From positions 1 through 39,435 of the forward strand of contig SVQH01000029.1 of the NCBI GenBank assembly GCA_015065425.1: a stretch of 39,435 nucleotides of DNA, in the 5' to 3' direction. Shown here one piece after another: positions 17,546 through 25,208 of the stretch (position 1 is its first letter; each line of letters starts with the position of its first letter). The notes under the pieces were generated by a model. The model was not told the DNA's origin. It saw only the letters and a program-made list of their open reading frames with translations, and did no database searches. The stretch comes from Oscillospiraceae bacterium. Lineage in GTDB: Bacteria; Bacillota; Clostridia; Oscillospirales; Acutalibacteraceae. The position numbers and the translations under genes were made by a program.

Positions 17546-17638
17546 ATATTATAGGAATATCACACATTTAGTTTTCACAGAGAAAAAATCAATAATATAT
17601 ATTTCGTTACAAACGCCTCATTCTGCATGTCCTCTTAC

Positions 17639-17667
17639 TTGACTGTTAAAATGATTTGTGTAATAAT
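17639..17667 (+). promoter_or_regulatory. Promoter of the fucosidase-like gene
   Basis: TTGACT (17639-17644), then a 16-17-base spacer, then TAATAA/AATAAT (17661-17667). The start codon lies 28 bases downstream. Confidence 0.55.
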
Positions 17668-17694
17668 TATATATATTTTTTCAGGAGAACGGTT

Positions 17695-18699
17695 ATGGAT
17701 AACAGAGAATGGTTCAGAAATGCAGGTTACGGGATGATGGCTCACTGGGGACTTTATTCTCTTCTCGGCGGTGAGTACAAAGGCAGACGAGTTAATGATT
17801 ACGCAGAATGGATACAAAGTTTTATGGCAATACCAAACGAAGAATATTCACTTCTTGCAAAAAGCTTCAACCCAGTTTATTTCAATGCAGATGAATGGAT
17901 ACGACTTGCAAAAGAAGCAGGAATGAAATATTTTGTATTCACTTCAAAGCACCATGACGGTTTTGCCATGTTCAAATCGGAGTGCGACAGATATAATGTC
18001 GTTGATGCAACTCCCTTCGGAAGAGATGTTGTGGCAGAACTGGGAGAAGCCTGTTATAAACACGGGCTTAAATTCGGGTTATATTATTCTCAGGAGCTTG
18101 ACTGGCATCATTTTCACGGGGGCGGTTATGACAAATTCTCAGGCTGTTCGGGAGTCAGCTGGGACAACAGCTGGGATTTTCCCGAAAGAGAGAAAAAGAA
18201 TTTCAGTTTATGCTTCAACGAAAAAATCAAGCCGCAGGTCAAAGAAATACTTACAAAATACGGAGACCTGTGCCTTATTTGGTTTGATGTTCCCCATACC
18301 ATAACAAAAGAGCAGAGCCTTGAACTCAATGCCCTTGTAAAAGAATATCAGCCCAATTGTCTCATTAATTCAAGAATCGGCAACGGTGCTTATGATTATG
18401 TATCCCTCGGAGATAATGAGTATCCCGAGAGCTTTAAGGTGGAGGAAAATTACGATCCCAACAGCCTTGACGGATTGAAATATTCACCTTACGGACTTTA
18501 TGAAACCGCGGGCACACTCAATTCTTCATGGGGATTCAAGTATTATGACCAGAACTGGCTGACACCCGAAGAAATAGCCTCACGAAGAAAAAAACTCAAT
18601 GACATGGGAATAAACTACCTTCTGAATGTCGGCCCCGACGCTCTCGGAAGAATTCCTTCTTTTTCAGCAGAGGCTTTATTGAAAGCAACACAGTTTTAG
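17695..18699 (+). CDS. GH29-type alpha-L-fucosidase, single-domain
   Basis: 334 residues from ATG 17695, preceded by AGGAGA; an upstream in-frame ATG at 17656 overlaps the promoter region and is rejected. The GH29 catalytic barrel is plain: REWFRNAGYGMMAHWGLYS, EAGMKYFVFTSKHHDGFAMF, GLYYSQELDWH, and the nucleophile strand LIWFDVP with Asp198. A typical NSRIGNG-like strand follows. It removes alpha-L-fucose from glycans. It is shorter than many GH29 enzymes (about 450 residues) because the C-terminal beta-sandwich is missing, and it has no signal peptide, so it acts in the cytoplasm on imported oligosaccharide. Some GH29 relatives act on other sugars; that is a minor alternative. Confidence 0.9.
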   Translation: MDNREWFRNAGYGMMAHWGLYSLLGGEYKGRRVNDYAEWIQSFMAIPNEEYSLLAKSFNPVYFNADEWIRLAKEAGMKYFVFTSKHHDGFAMFKSECDRYNVVDATPFGRDVVAELGEACYKHGLKFGLYYSQELDWHHFHGGGYDKFSGCSGVSWDNSWDFPEREKKNFSLCFNEKIKPQVKEILTKYGDLCLIWFDVPHTITKEQSLELNALVKEYQPNCLINSRIGNGAYDYVSLGDNEYPESFKVEENYDPNSLDGLKYSPYGLYETAGTLNSSWGFKYYDQNWLTPEEIASRRKKLNDMGINYLLNVGPDALGRIPSFSAEALLKATQF

Positions 18700-18735
18700 T
18701 TTCAGGTAAGTACGGTATTGATTTTTAATATCATA

Positions 18736-18755
18736 TATGTTAATTTATTAACATA
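18736..18755. promoter_or_regulatory. Perfect palindromic operator candidate
   Basis: TATGTTAATTTATTAACATA: 8-bp arms around a four-base centre, 22 bases before the start of the ketopantoate-reductase-like gene. Its size and placement suit a dimeric repressor. Which regulator would bind is unknown. Confidence 0.45.
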
Positions 18756-18777
18756 ATATTTTCTGGAGGAACATACA

Positions 18778-19800
18778 ATGAAAGAAATTACGGCTGCAAT
18801 ATACGGTGCAGGTTCACTCGGCACCGTACTCGGTGCATATATTACTAAAAACGGCGGAAAAATCGACCTTATCAACAGAAACAAGGCACATGTCACGGCA
18901 CTTAACGAAAAGGGAGCCATAATTACGGGTTCAGTCGATATGACAGTTCCCGTAACAGCAATTACCCCCGATGAAATGACAAAAAAATATGATGTTATTT
19001 TCCTTATGACAAAGCAGCTTTTCAACAAAGAAGTTGTCACCATGCTTAAAGACTTCCTCAGTGAAAAAGGTGTAATCGTAACTTTACAGAACGGTATTCC
19101 CGAGCCCGGCATTGCTGAAATAATCGGAGAGGAGCACACTATGGGCTGTACCGTTGAATGGGGTGCAGAGCTTACCTCCCCCGGTGTATGCAAGCTCACC
19201 TCAGAACCTGACAGCCTTTCCTTCCACATGGGAAAAATGAAAGGCATAACCGATGAACAGTTTAATACCGTAAAAGAAATACTTGAACTTATGTGTCCCG
19301 TTCACGAGGAAACAAACCTTCTCGGTGCACGTTGGTCAAAGCTTCTTATAAACGCAACATTCTCGGGACTGGGAACAGTTGTCGGCGGCTGTTTCGGTGA
19401 TGTTTCCGAAAATAAGGCTGCAAAAAAGGTAGCAATACGCTGCATGAAGGAATGTATTGATGTAGGTCACGCTGCAGGTGCCGAATTTGCTCCCGTTCAG
19501 GGCAAGAACATAACAAAGCTTTTCTATTACAAGGGAAGAGCTAAGAGAATTTTTGCTCAGCTTCTTCTTCCCATTGCTATGAAAAAGCACAGAGATATCG
19601 TTCCTTCAATGCTTCAGGATATAAGAAACGGAAAGCCTTGTGAAATTGATGCAATAAACGGTGTTGTATGCGAATGGGGCAGAAAATGCTCCGTTCCGAC
19701 ACCCATAAATGATAAAATAGTGGAACTCATAAAAAGAGAACAGGCAGGAAAGCTTAAATGCCATCCCACAAACATCATGTATTTTGATGATTTACTGTAA
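18778..19800 (+). CDS. Ketopantoate reductase family protein (PanE/ApbA-like)
   Basis: 340 residues, with CTGGAGGAACATACA before ATG. Rossmann motif IYGAGSLGTVLGAY at the N-terminus; the family's mid-domain strand DVIFLMTKQ and TLQNGIPEP follow, and the C-terminal helical domain carries ARWSKLLINATFSGL, matching the Lys/Asn active-site region of 2-dehydropantoate 2-reductases. NADPH-linked reduction of a 2-keto acid is expected. Many paralogs in anaerobes are not pantoate enzymes, and no other pantoate gene (panB, panC) is nearby, so a related 2-oxo acid is possible. A cysteine-synthase-like gene follows 30 bases later, probably in the same transcript. Confidence 0.88.
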   Translation: MKEITAAIYGAGSLGTVLGAYITKNGGKIDLINRNKAHVTALNEKGAIITGSVDMTVPVTAITPDEMTKKYDVIFLMTKQLFNKEVVTMLKDFLSEKGVIVTLQNGIPEPGIAEIIGEEHTMGCTVEWGAELTSPGVCKLTSEPDSLSFHMGKMKGITDEQFNTVKEILELMCPVHEETNLLGARWSKLLINATFSGLGTVVGGCFGDVSENKAAKKVAIRCMKECIDVGHAAGAEFAPVQGKNITKLFYYKGRAKRIFAQLLLPIAMKKHRDIVPSMLQDIRNGKPCEIDAINGVVCEWGRKCSVPTPINDKIVELIKREQAGKLKCHPTNIMYFDDLL

Positions 19801-19830
19801 TAATTAACATTTTTCAGGAGAGCTTTTTTC

Positions 19831-20760
19831 ATGATATATCAAAACATTTTAGATGCAATAGGACACACGCCGATTGTACAGCTTAATCATATAGTACCCG
19901 AAAATTCTGCAAGGGTGCTTGTCAAATATGAAGGTCTCAATGTGGGCGGCTCAATAAAAACAAGAGTTGCTTACAATATGATAAAAGATGCAGAAAAAAG
20001 AGGAAGAATAAATAAAGACAGCATTATTGTAGAGCCCACCTCAGGAAATCAGGGCATAGGTCTTGCACTTGTAGGTGCTGTGCTCGGATATAAAGTAAGA
20101 ATTATTATGCCTGATTCCGTAAGCATTGAAAGAAAGAAACTCATGTCTCATTACGGAGCCGAAGTGGTTCTTATTCACGATGAAGGCAACATCGGAGATG
20201 CCATTGCAAAGTGTCTTGATACAGCTTTGCAGATGGAAAAGGATGACCCCAATGTATTTGTACCTCAGCAGTTTGAAAATCCTGCAAATCCCATGATACA
20301 CCGTCATCAAACGGGACTTGAAATACTCGAACAGGTGGGCGGTCCCATTGACGGCTTCTGCTCAGGTATCGGCACAGGCGGTACGATTACGGGGATCGGA
20401 GAAACACTCAAGGCTCTCAATCCCGATATGACAATTTGGGCAGTTGAACCCGAAAATGCCGCCATTCTCGCAGGAGGTACCGTCAGTGCTCATATACAGA
20501 TGGGCATAGGAGACGGGCTTATACCCGAAATTCTCAACACAAAAATATATGAAGATATCTATATAGTTTCCGACGAAGAGGCTTTACAGACAGCAAAAAA
20601 CCTTGCCGCAAAAGAAGGACTTATGTGCGGAATTTCCTCAGGCACAAATGTTGCGGCGGCAATTAAACTTGCACAAAAGCTCGGTCCCGGAAAAACAGTT
20701 GTAACAGTTCTTCCCGACACAGCAGAAAGATACTTCTCCACTCCCCTTTTTGATGAATAA
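19831..20760 (+). CDS. Cysteine synthase-like PLP enzyme (CysK/CBS family)
   Basis: 309 residues, normal for O-acetylserine sulfhydrylases. The PLP lysine is K43 in GLNVGGSIKTR. The substrate-binding loop reads PTSGNQGIGLA, the phosphate loop is GIGTGGTITG, and the C-terminal Ser (GISSGTNVAAA) is present. Classical CysK proteins read NPSGSVKDR and PTSGNTGI; here Asp after the PLP lysine is Thr and NTG is NQG, so the family is sure but the exact substrate is not (O-acetylserine, O-phosphoserine or another beta-replacement donor). It lies 30 bases after the ketopantoate-reductase-like gene with AGGAGAG ten bases before ATG. It acts in the cytoplasm, and may use the sulfide released by C-S lyase. 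Confidence 0.85.
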   Translation: MIYQNILDAIGHTPIVQLNHIVPENSARVLVKYEGLNVGGSIKTRVAYNMIKDAEKRGRINKDSIIVEPTSGNQGIGLALVGAVLGYKVRIIMPDSVSIERKKLMSHYGAEVVLIHDEGNIGDAIAKCLDTALQMEKDDPNVFVPQQFENPANPMIHRHQTGLEILEQVGGPIDGFCSGIGTGGTITGIGETLKALNPDMTIWAVEPENAAILAGGTVSAHIQMGIGDGLIPEILNTKIYEDIYIVSDEEALQTAKNLAAKEGLMCGISSGTNVAAAIKLAQKLGPGKTVVTVLPDTAERYFSTPLFDE

Positions 20761-20807
20761 AAAACGACTTCACGGTATGCATACAGCGACCGGTTTCGGA
20801 TAGTTTA

Positions 20808-20840
20808 TCTCCGAGTGAAGCATAGCTGAGCTTTCGGAGA
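20808..20840. terminator. Hairpin downstream of the cysteine-synthase-like gene
   Basis: TCTCCGA/TCGGAGA with additional GAAGC/GCTTT pairing inside; a run of T lies about ten bases after the stem. It may be a terminator or RNA-end structure. An imperfect hairpin (TTTACAG/CTGTAAA) follows at about 20858-20884. Confidence 0.5.
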
Positions 20841-20890
20841 GACATATAATTTTTTACTTTACAGAAAGGATTTTCCTGTAAAATAAAAGC

Positions 20891-20938
20891 ACAGGACTTA
20901 AGTCTACGGAAAATGTAAACTTAAGTCCTGTATTTTTT
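20891..20938. terminator. Intrinsic terminator between converging genes
   Basis: A perfect 13-bp stem ACAGGACTTAAGT/ACTTAAGTCCTGT (20891-20903, 20919-20931), followed by TATTTTTTT on the plus strand and TTTTATTT-like sequence on the minus strand. It separates the cysteine-synthase-like gene from the minus-strand propeller protein. Confidence 0.85.
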
Positions 20939-20953
20939 TGCTAATTATGTATA

Positions 20954-21904
20954 TCATATCTCAGCTTCAATAAAGCCGATACTTTCTCTGCCTGTAAGCA
21001 TATTGGCGGTATTTCTTGCATTAAAATATATTCTTATTTTTCCGTTATATACCGTTAAATTACAGGCATATACGAACTGTTCCATCCATTTGTATTTTTT
21101 TTCAGGAACGATAAGCGGCTTTACAAACTCAAAGCTTTCACCGTCATCTGACCTTAAAAGCATAACGGCGGAATGGCTTTTACCGTTTTCTTCAAATATG
21201 CCGTTCTGAAGTCCGATATAGCAATCTTTTAGTCTGTACACCTTAAGACAGCCGGAACATAAATTCAAATACTTACTGTTTTTATCGGGGCTTATTATCG
21301 GTTTTTCCCTTGAAACAAATCCCTCAGACGGCTTTTCACTTTCGGCAAATGAGATATGAGTAGGCTCGGAAAAACCGCAGTCTTTAATAAATGTCTGACC
21401 GCATGAATAATACAGGCGGTATTTCCCGTCTTTTTCCAGAAGAAACGGATTGGAGATTGCAATACCCTTTTCGTCTTTTTCAAAGCTTCTTGTATGTTCT
21501 ATTACTTTTTTCGGTTTTATCCAATTCAACAAATCAGATGACTCGGTAAGATATATTTCCGAATGCCATTTTACACCGAAAAGGCTTAAAGCATTGAGAA
21601 TAACAGGTCTTGTTCTCTCATAATAGAGATAATACTTCCCGTCAATAAAATTAATATCGGGACGCATAGCTCTGTTTACTATCTTCTGCACCTTTGTGAA
21701 GGATATTCCGTCAGAACTTTCATAATGATATACTCCGAAAAACGTATGACAGAAGAGATGCCATTTTTTATCCCTTGAGGTATCGGGAGTCAGTATTGAC
21801 GGGTCCGCAACAACAAAGCTGTTTAACGGATGCTTCAATACGGGATTATTGAAATAAAGCCTGAAGTCTGCATTTTTTATATCTTCAAATGTCAAATTGA
21901 ACAT
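20954..21904 (-). CDS. Five-bladed beta-propeller glycosidase-like protein (GH43/GH117-related)
   Basis: 316 residues with a weak GGTGATA ribosome binding site. Recurrent blade motifs are visible: VVADPSIL (D34, where GH43/117 enzymes have a catalytic base), KWHLFCH, SDGISFTKVQKI, MRPDINFIDGKYYLYYE, DLLNWIKPKKVIE, SNPFLLEKDGKYRLYYS, DDGESFEFVKPL and IRIYFNAR. This pattern of D/E-containing strands followed by YYLYY is usual in the GH43/GH32/GH117/GH130 propeller clan. No signal peptide is seen, so it is cytoplasmic. It probably hydrolyses or phosphorolyses an oligosaccharide, but which sugar is unknown. It is divergent from the MFS/sulfatase pair with facing promoters. Confidence 0.75.
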   Translation of the reverse strand: MFNLTFEDIKNADFRLYFNNPVLKHPLNSFVVADPSILTPDTSRDKKWHLFCHTFFGVYHYESSDGISFTKVQKIVNRAMRPDINFIDGKYYLYYERTRPVILNALSLFGVKWHSEIYLTESSDLLNWIKPKKVIEHTRSFEKDEKGIAISNPFLLEKDGKYRLYYSCGQTFIKDCGFSEPTHISFAESEKPSEGFVSREKPIISPDKNSKYLNLCSGCLKVYRLKDCYIGLQNGIFEENGKSHSAVMLLRSDDGESFEFVKPLIVPEKKYKWMEQFVYACNLTVYNGKIRIYFNARNTANMLTGRESIGFIEAEI

Positions 21905-21922
21905 ATTATTATCACCGTTTTT

Positions 21923-21951
21923 ATAATATCATATAAATCTTTCATTTTCAA
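21923..21951 (-). promoter_or_regulatory. Promoter of the propeller glycosidase-like gene
   Basis: Minus strand TTGAAA (21946-21951), 17-base spacer, TATTAT (21923-21928). Confidence 0.7.
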
Positions 21952-21962
21952 CTGTTATCGAT

Positions 21963-21991
21963 TTGACATTAAATTACTCCTTTGCTACAAT
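21963..21991 (+). promoter_or_regulatory. Promoter of the MFS/sulfatase operon
   Basis: TTGACA (21963-21968), 17-base spacer, TACAAT (21986-21991). Its -35 end lies 12 bases from the facing promoter of the propeller gene, so one regulator could control both. Confidence 0.8.
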
Positions 21992-22021
21992 AAGTTTAAT
22001 AAATATGAAAGGAATAATTTT

Positions 22022-23431
22022 ATGGTTCAGATTACTCCACAAAAAAGAGAAAAAGAACTCACAAAACTCAGAAAGCAACAGGCAAAACCTAAAGGAAGAG
22101 GATATTTTGCCTATTTCATGCTGGTAATCACAGTAATTTATATTGCCGATGAAATTGCTTCGCAAATCGGCATACAGATGCAGTCAATAGTTGCAAGTGA
22201 GCTTTTTGCTCCCGTGTTCGGAGAAGAATTTGCAGTTGCCCGCTTAGGTCTTATTGGTTCTGTCGCTCAAATAGGTTCTGTTCTTGCATTTATATATAAA
22301 CCTTTGTCAGACAAGCTCGGAAGAAGAATATTCCTTATCATTAACACTTTCGGTATGGGACTCGGGCTTCTCTTTGTTTCAGTCTCCACAAACATACCTG
22401 TGTATGTAATGGGTGCATTTGTAATAAGCTTTTTCATTCCTCACGATATGCAGGCTGTATATATTCAGGAATGTGCTCCCGCAAAACACCGTGCAAAGGT
22501 ATATTCTGTTATAAAATCAATAGCAACACTTGCAATTTTCCTTATTCCCCTATTAAGACGAACCTTCATCCCCGATACAGACCTTTCAGGCTGGAGATTC
22601 GTATATATGATACCTGCAGGAATTGCACTTGCAGCAGCAGTTGTTGCATTGATATGTATCCGAGAATCAGATGTGTTTATTGAAAACAGAATAAAGCAGC
22701 TCACAACACCACCTGAAGAAAAAAATGAAGCACAAACAGAAGGCGGCTTTATAAACGGCTTCAGATATTGTTTCAAAAACAAACAGCTTCTTTTCATAAT
22801 GATAGCAGGCGGCTTCTTAATGTTCGGTATGCTTGTAACACAAAACTATGAAACAATAATGAACTATGGTTTTGCACAGGAATTTATAGCCGGCGGTGCT
22901 GCTACAGAGGAGGCACTTGCTCTTGCAGTTAACTCCGTTTCTCAGGCACTTCTGCTTTTCAGTGCGGGCAGTGCTGTTTTTCAGCTTATCCCCGGATTTA
23001 TTGCTGACAGATTCGGTCGGAAAGTGACAGTTATTGTCATGAGCGTTTTTATGCTTACCTTCTATCTTCTTTTTTATTTCGGTTCAAGAAACTCATGGAA
23101 TGAATATCTTGTAGGTCTTTTCTGCGGTGCAGCAGTGGGAAGCTACTGGTCAACAGGCGATATGATAACACTTATGTGCTCAGAATCCGCACCGACAGGC
23201 ATCCGTGTTTCCGTTGCCACGGTAAGACCCCTTATCACCGGGGTTATCTATGCAATTTCAATGCTTATTATGATGATACTTTCAAATGTTCTCGGAGATG
23301 CCAAGATAGGAATAATCTGTCTTCTGACTGTTGTTCCCGGTATGATTATCGGTATTGTAATTCTTATGCTCAAAGCCAAGGAAACTAAGGGTGTTGACCT
23401 TGAAACAATAGGTGAAAAAAATGAAACCTAA
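22022..23431 (+). CDS. MFS transporter (sugar porter-like)
   Basis: 469 residues from ATG 22022, six bases after AAAGGA; upstream in-frame ATGs would overlap the promoter. It has about 12 membrane segments. The MFS loop 2-3 signature is KPLSDKLGRRIF, with the equivalent second-half loop at GFIADRFGRKVTV. The N-terminal 40 residues are basic and cytoplasmic. It is translationally coupled to the sulfatase gene by an 11-base overlap, which suggests import of a sulfated sugar that is then desulfated inside. Substrate inferred from context only. Confidence 0.9.
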   Translation: MVQITPQKREKELTKLRKQQAKPKGRGYFAYFMLVITVIYIADEIASQIGIQMQSIVASELFAPVFGEEFAVARLGLIGSVAQIGSVLAFIYKPLSDKLGRRIFLIINTFGMGLGLLFVSVSTNIPVYVMGAFVISFFIPHDMQAVYIQECAPAKHRAKVYSVIKSIATLAIFLIPLLRRTFIPDTDLSGWRFVYMIPAGIALAAAVVALICIRESDVFIENRIKQLTTPPEEKNEAQTEGGFINGFRYCFKNKQLLFIMIAGGFLMFGMLVTQNYETIMNYGFAQEFIAGGAATEEALALAVNSVSQALLLFSAGSAVFQLIPGFIADRFGRKVTVIVMSVFMLTFYLLFYFGSRNSWNEYLVGLFCGAAVGSYWSTGDMITLMCSESAPTGIRVSVATVRPLITGVIYAISMLIMMILSNVLGDAKIGIICLLTVVPGMIIGIVILMLKAKETKGVDLETIGEKNET

Positions 23432-25013
23432 TATTATAATTATCAATCCTGACCAGATGCGTGCAGACAGCCTCCATCATCTCGGAAATGAAGCGGCATA
23501 CACTCCGAATCTTGACGAGCTTTCTTATGAAGGTGTTTCCTTTAGCAATGCATTCTGTCAAAATCCCGTATGTGTTCCATCCCGTTGCTCTTTCATGACA
23601 GGGCTTTATCCTCATACAATGGGACACAGAACAATGTCAAATCTTCTGAAGCCATACGAAGAAAACCTTTTTTCAGACATGAAAAAGGCAGGATATTACA
23701 CAATGTCCACCACAAGAGGTGACCTCATGGCAGGACAGTATAAAAAATATCACAAGGACCTTATCGATAAATATCTGATGTTCAGGATGTCATCTGAACG
23801 TGCTTGTATTCCGAAAGCAAACCGCGGAGAAAAAGGAAGTGACACTTATAACTCCTTTTTTGACGGAATTACTGAGGAAAAAAAGAGCGGGAAAGCCGTA
23901 AAAAATACTGATGATTTTTCCGTGGATACTGCTATAAGAGAAATAAAACACAGACCAAAAAACAAACCGTTTTTTATGTTTATCGGGCTTAACTTCCCAC
24001 ATCCTCCATACAGTATTGAAAAAAAGTATTACGACCTCATAGACCCTGACAAGCTTCAGAAGAGAATACCCTCCATTGCAGATACAGACGGCAAACCGAA
24101 AATGGAAACCGGACTGAGAAATGCACTCGGAGTATACTTATGGGACGAAGAACGCCTTAAAGAAATAAGAAGAGTATATCTTGCCATGTGTGCCAAGGTT
24201 GATGATCAGATAGGAAGAATAAGAGAAGCACTGAAAAAAGAGGGCATATATGACGAAACTGCCATTGTCATTTTATCCGATCACGGAGATTACACGGGAG
24301 ACTACGGTATTGTAGAAAAATGTCAGAACTGTTTTCCCGACTGCCTTACTAATGTACCGTTCATAGTTAAGCCTGCAAAAAACATCAAAGCCGACACCGG
24401 TATAAATGATAATCTTGTTGAACTTACAGACCTTTGTGCCACAGTATATGATCTTGCGGAAATAAAATGTACACGGCAAAGTTTCTCACGCAGCACTCTT
24501 CCCACAATAAAGGATAAAAATACTCCCCACAGAGATTATGTGTTTTCAGAAGGCGGAAGACTTCTCGGAGAAAAGCATTGCAGTGAAATGAATCTTTTCA
24601 TAAATGAGAATGACCGTTATGCACCAAGACAGCTTTTACAAAACAAGGAAGACGGCACTCATACAAAAGCCGCCATGATACGTACAAAAGAGTACAAGTA
24701 TGTACTCAGGCTCTATGAAAATGACGAATTTTATGAGCTTGTCAAAGGCGAAAGTAAAAATCTCATAAACGAAGATGAATATGAGGAAAAGATATCTGAA
24801 CTGAAAGAAAAAATGCTTTTATGGTACATGAAGACATCAGATATCGTTCCGACGAGCTTTGATGACAGATTTACCGATGAATTTCTTCAAAATAATATAG
24901 TATCCTTCGGTATTCCGCCTGTCATTGCAAAGACTTTTACAAGAGGCATTTCCCTTACGGGAAAAACAGCCTCTCAGTTTATTGATATCATAAGAAAAAA
25001 ACTAAATGTATAG
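23421..25013 (+). CDS. Type I sulfatase, Cys-type, cytoplasmic
   Basis: 530 residues from ATG 23421 (the AGGTG before it and the overlap with the MFS stop support it; an in-frame GTG at 23412 is also possible). N-terminal IIIINPDQMRADS has the conserved Asp metal ligands. The maturation motif NPVCVPSRCS carries Cys51, which is converted to formylglycine; a Cys-type needs an anaerobic (anSME) or FGE maturase that is not in this window. ILSDHGDYTGDYG gives the second metal pair (Asp, His). It resembles iduronate/heparan-type and choline-type sulfatases. No signal peptide. It would cleave sulfate esters from imported oligosaccharides. Residual C-terminal sequence is unremarkable. Confidence 0.93.
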   Translation: MKPNIIIINPDQMRADSLHHLGNEAAYTPNLDELSYEGVSFSNAFCQNPVCVPSRCSFMTGLYPHTMGHRTMSNLLKPYEENLFSDMKKAGYYTMSTTRGDLMAGQYKKYHKDLIDKYLMFRMSSERACIPKANRGEKGSDTYNSFFDGITEEKKSGKAVKNTDDFSVDTAIREIKHRPKNKPFFMFIGLNFPHPPYSIEKKYYDLIDPDKLQKRIPSIADTDGKPKMETGLRNALGVYLWDEERLKEIRRVYLAMCAKVDDQIGRIREALKKEGIYDETAIVILSDHGDYTGDYGIVEKCQNCFPDCLTNVPFIVKPAKNIKADTGINDNLVELTDLCATVYDLAEIKCTRQSFSRSTLPTIKDKNTPHRDYVFSEGGRLLGEKHCSEMNLFINENDRYAPRQLLQNKEDGTHTKAAMIRTKEYKYVLRLYENDEFYELVKGESKNLINEDEYEEKISELKEKMLLWYMKTSDIVPTSFDDRFTDEFLQNNIVSFGIPPVIAKTFTRGISLTGKTASQFIDIIRKKLNV

Positions 25014-25148
25014 CAGTTATCTCTGTAAAAACGAAAAAGCTGTTAAATATAGGCTCCGTATTCCGACAATTACTGAATACACTGTACGATATAATACATA
25101 ATAAATTAATATGCTTTTGAACATTTCATAAAAATCTTGTATAATATA

Positions 25149-25177
25149 TTGACAGCATAACCGTAATTTTATATATT
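25149..25177 (+). promoter_or_regulatory. Promoter of the amidase-like gene
   Basis: TTGACA (25149-25154), 17-base spacer, TATATT (25172-25177). The upstream stretch from 25014 shows no clear terminator for the sulfatase gene and no other feature. Confidence 0.75.
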
Positions 25178-25208
25178 AAAATTAACAAAAACAAAGGGGA
25201 AGAAAATT

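Larger units (their letters stand above)
17362..17638 (+). other. Gene-free stretch holding two tandem hairpins
   Basis: Between the Asn-rich gene and the fucosidase promoter no coding region is supported. It holds a strong 15-bp hairpin (17470-17505) and, six bases later, an intrinsic terminator (17511-17545). The remaining bases to the fucosidase promoter show no further structure. Confidence 0.6.
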
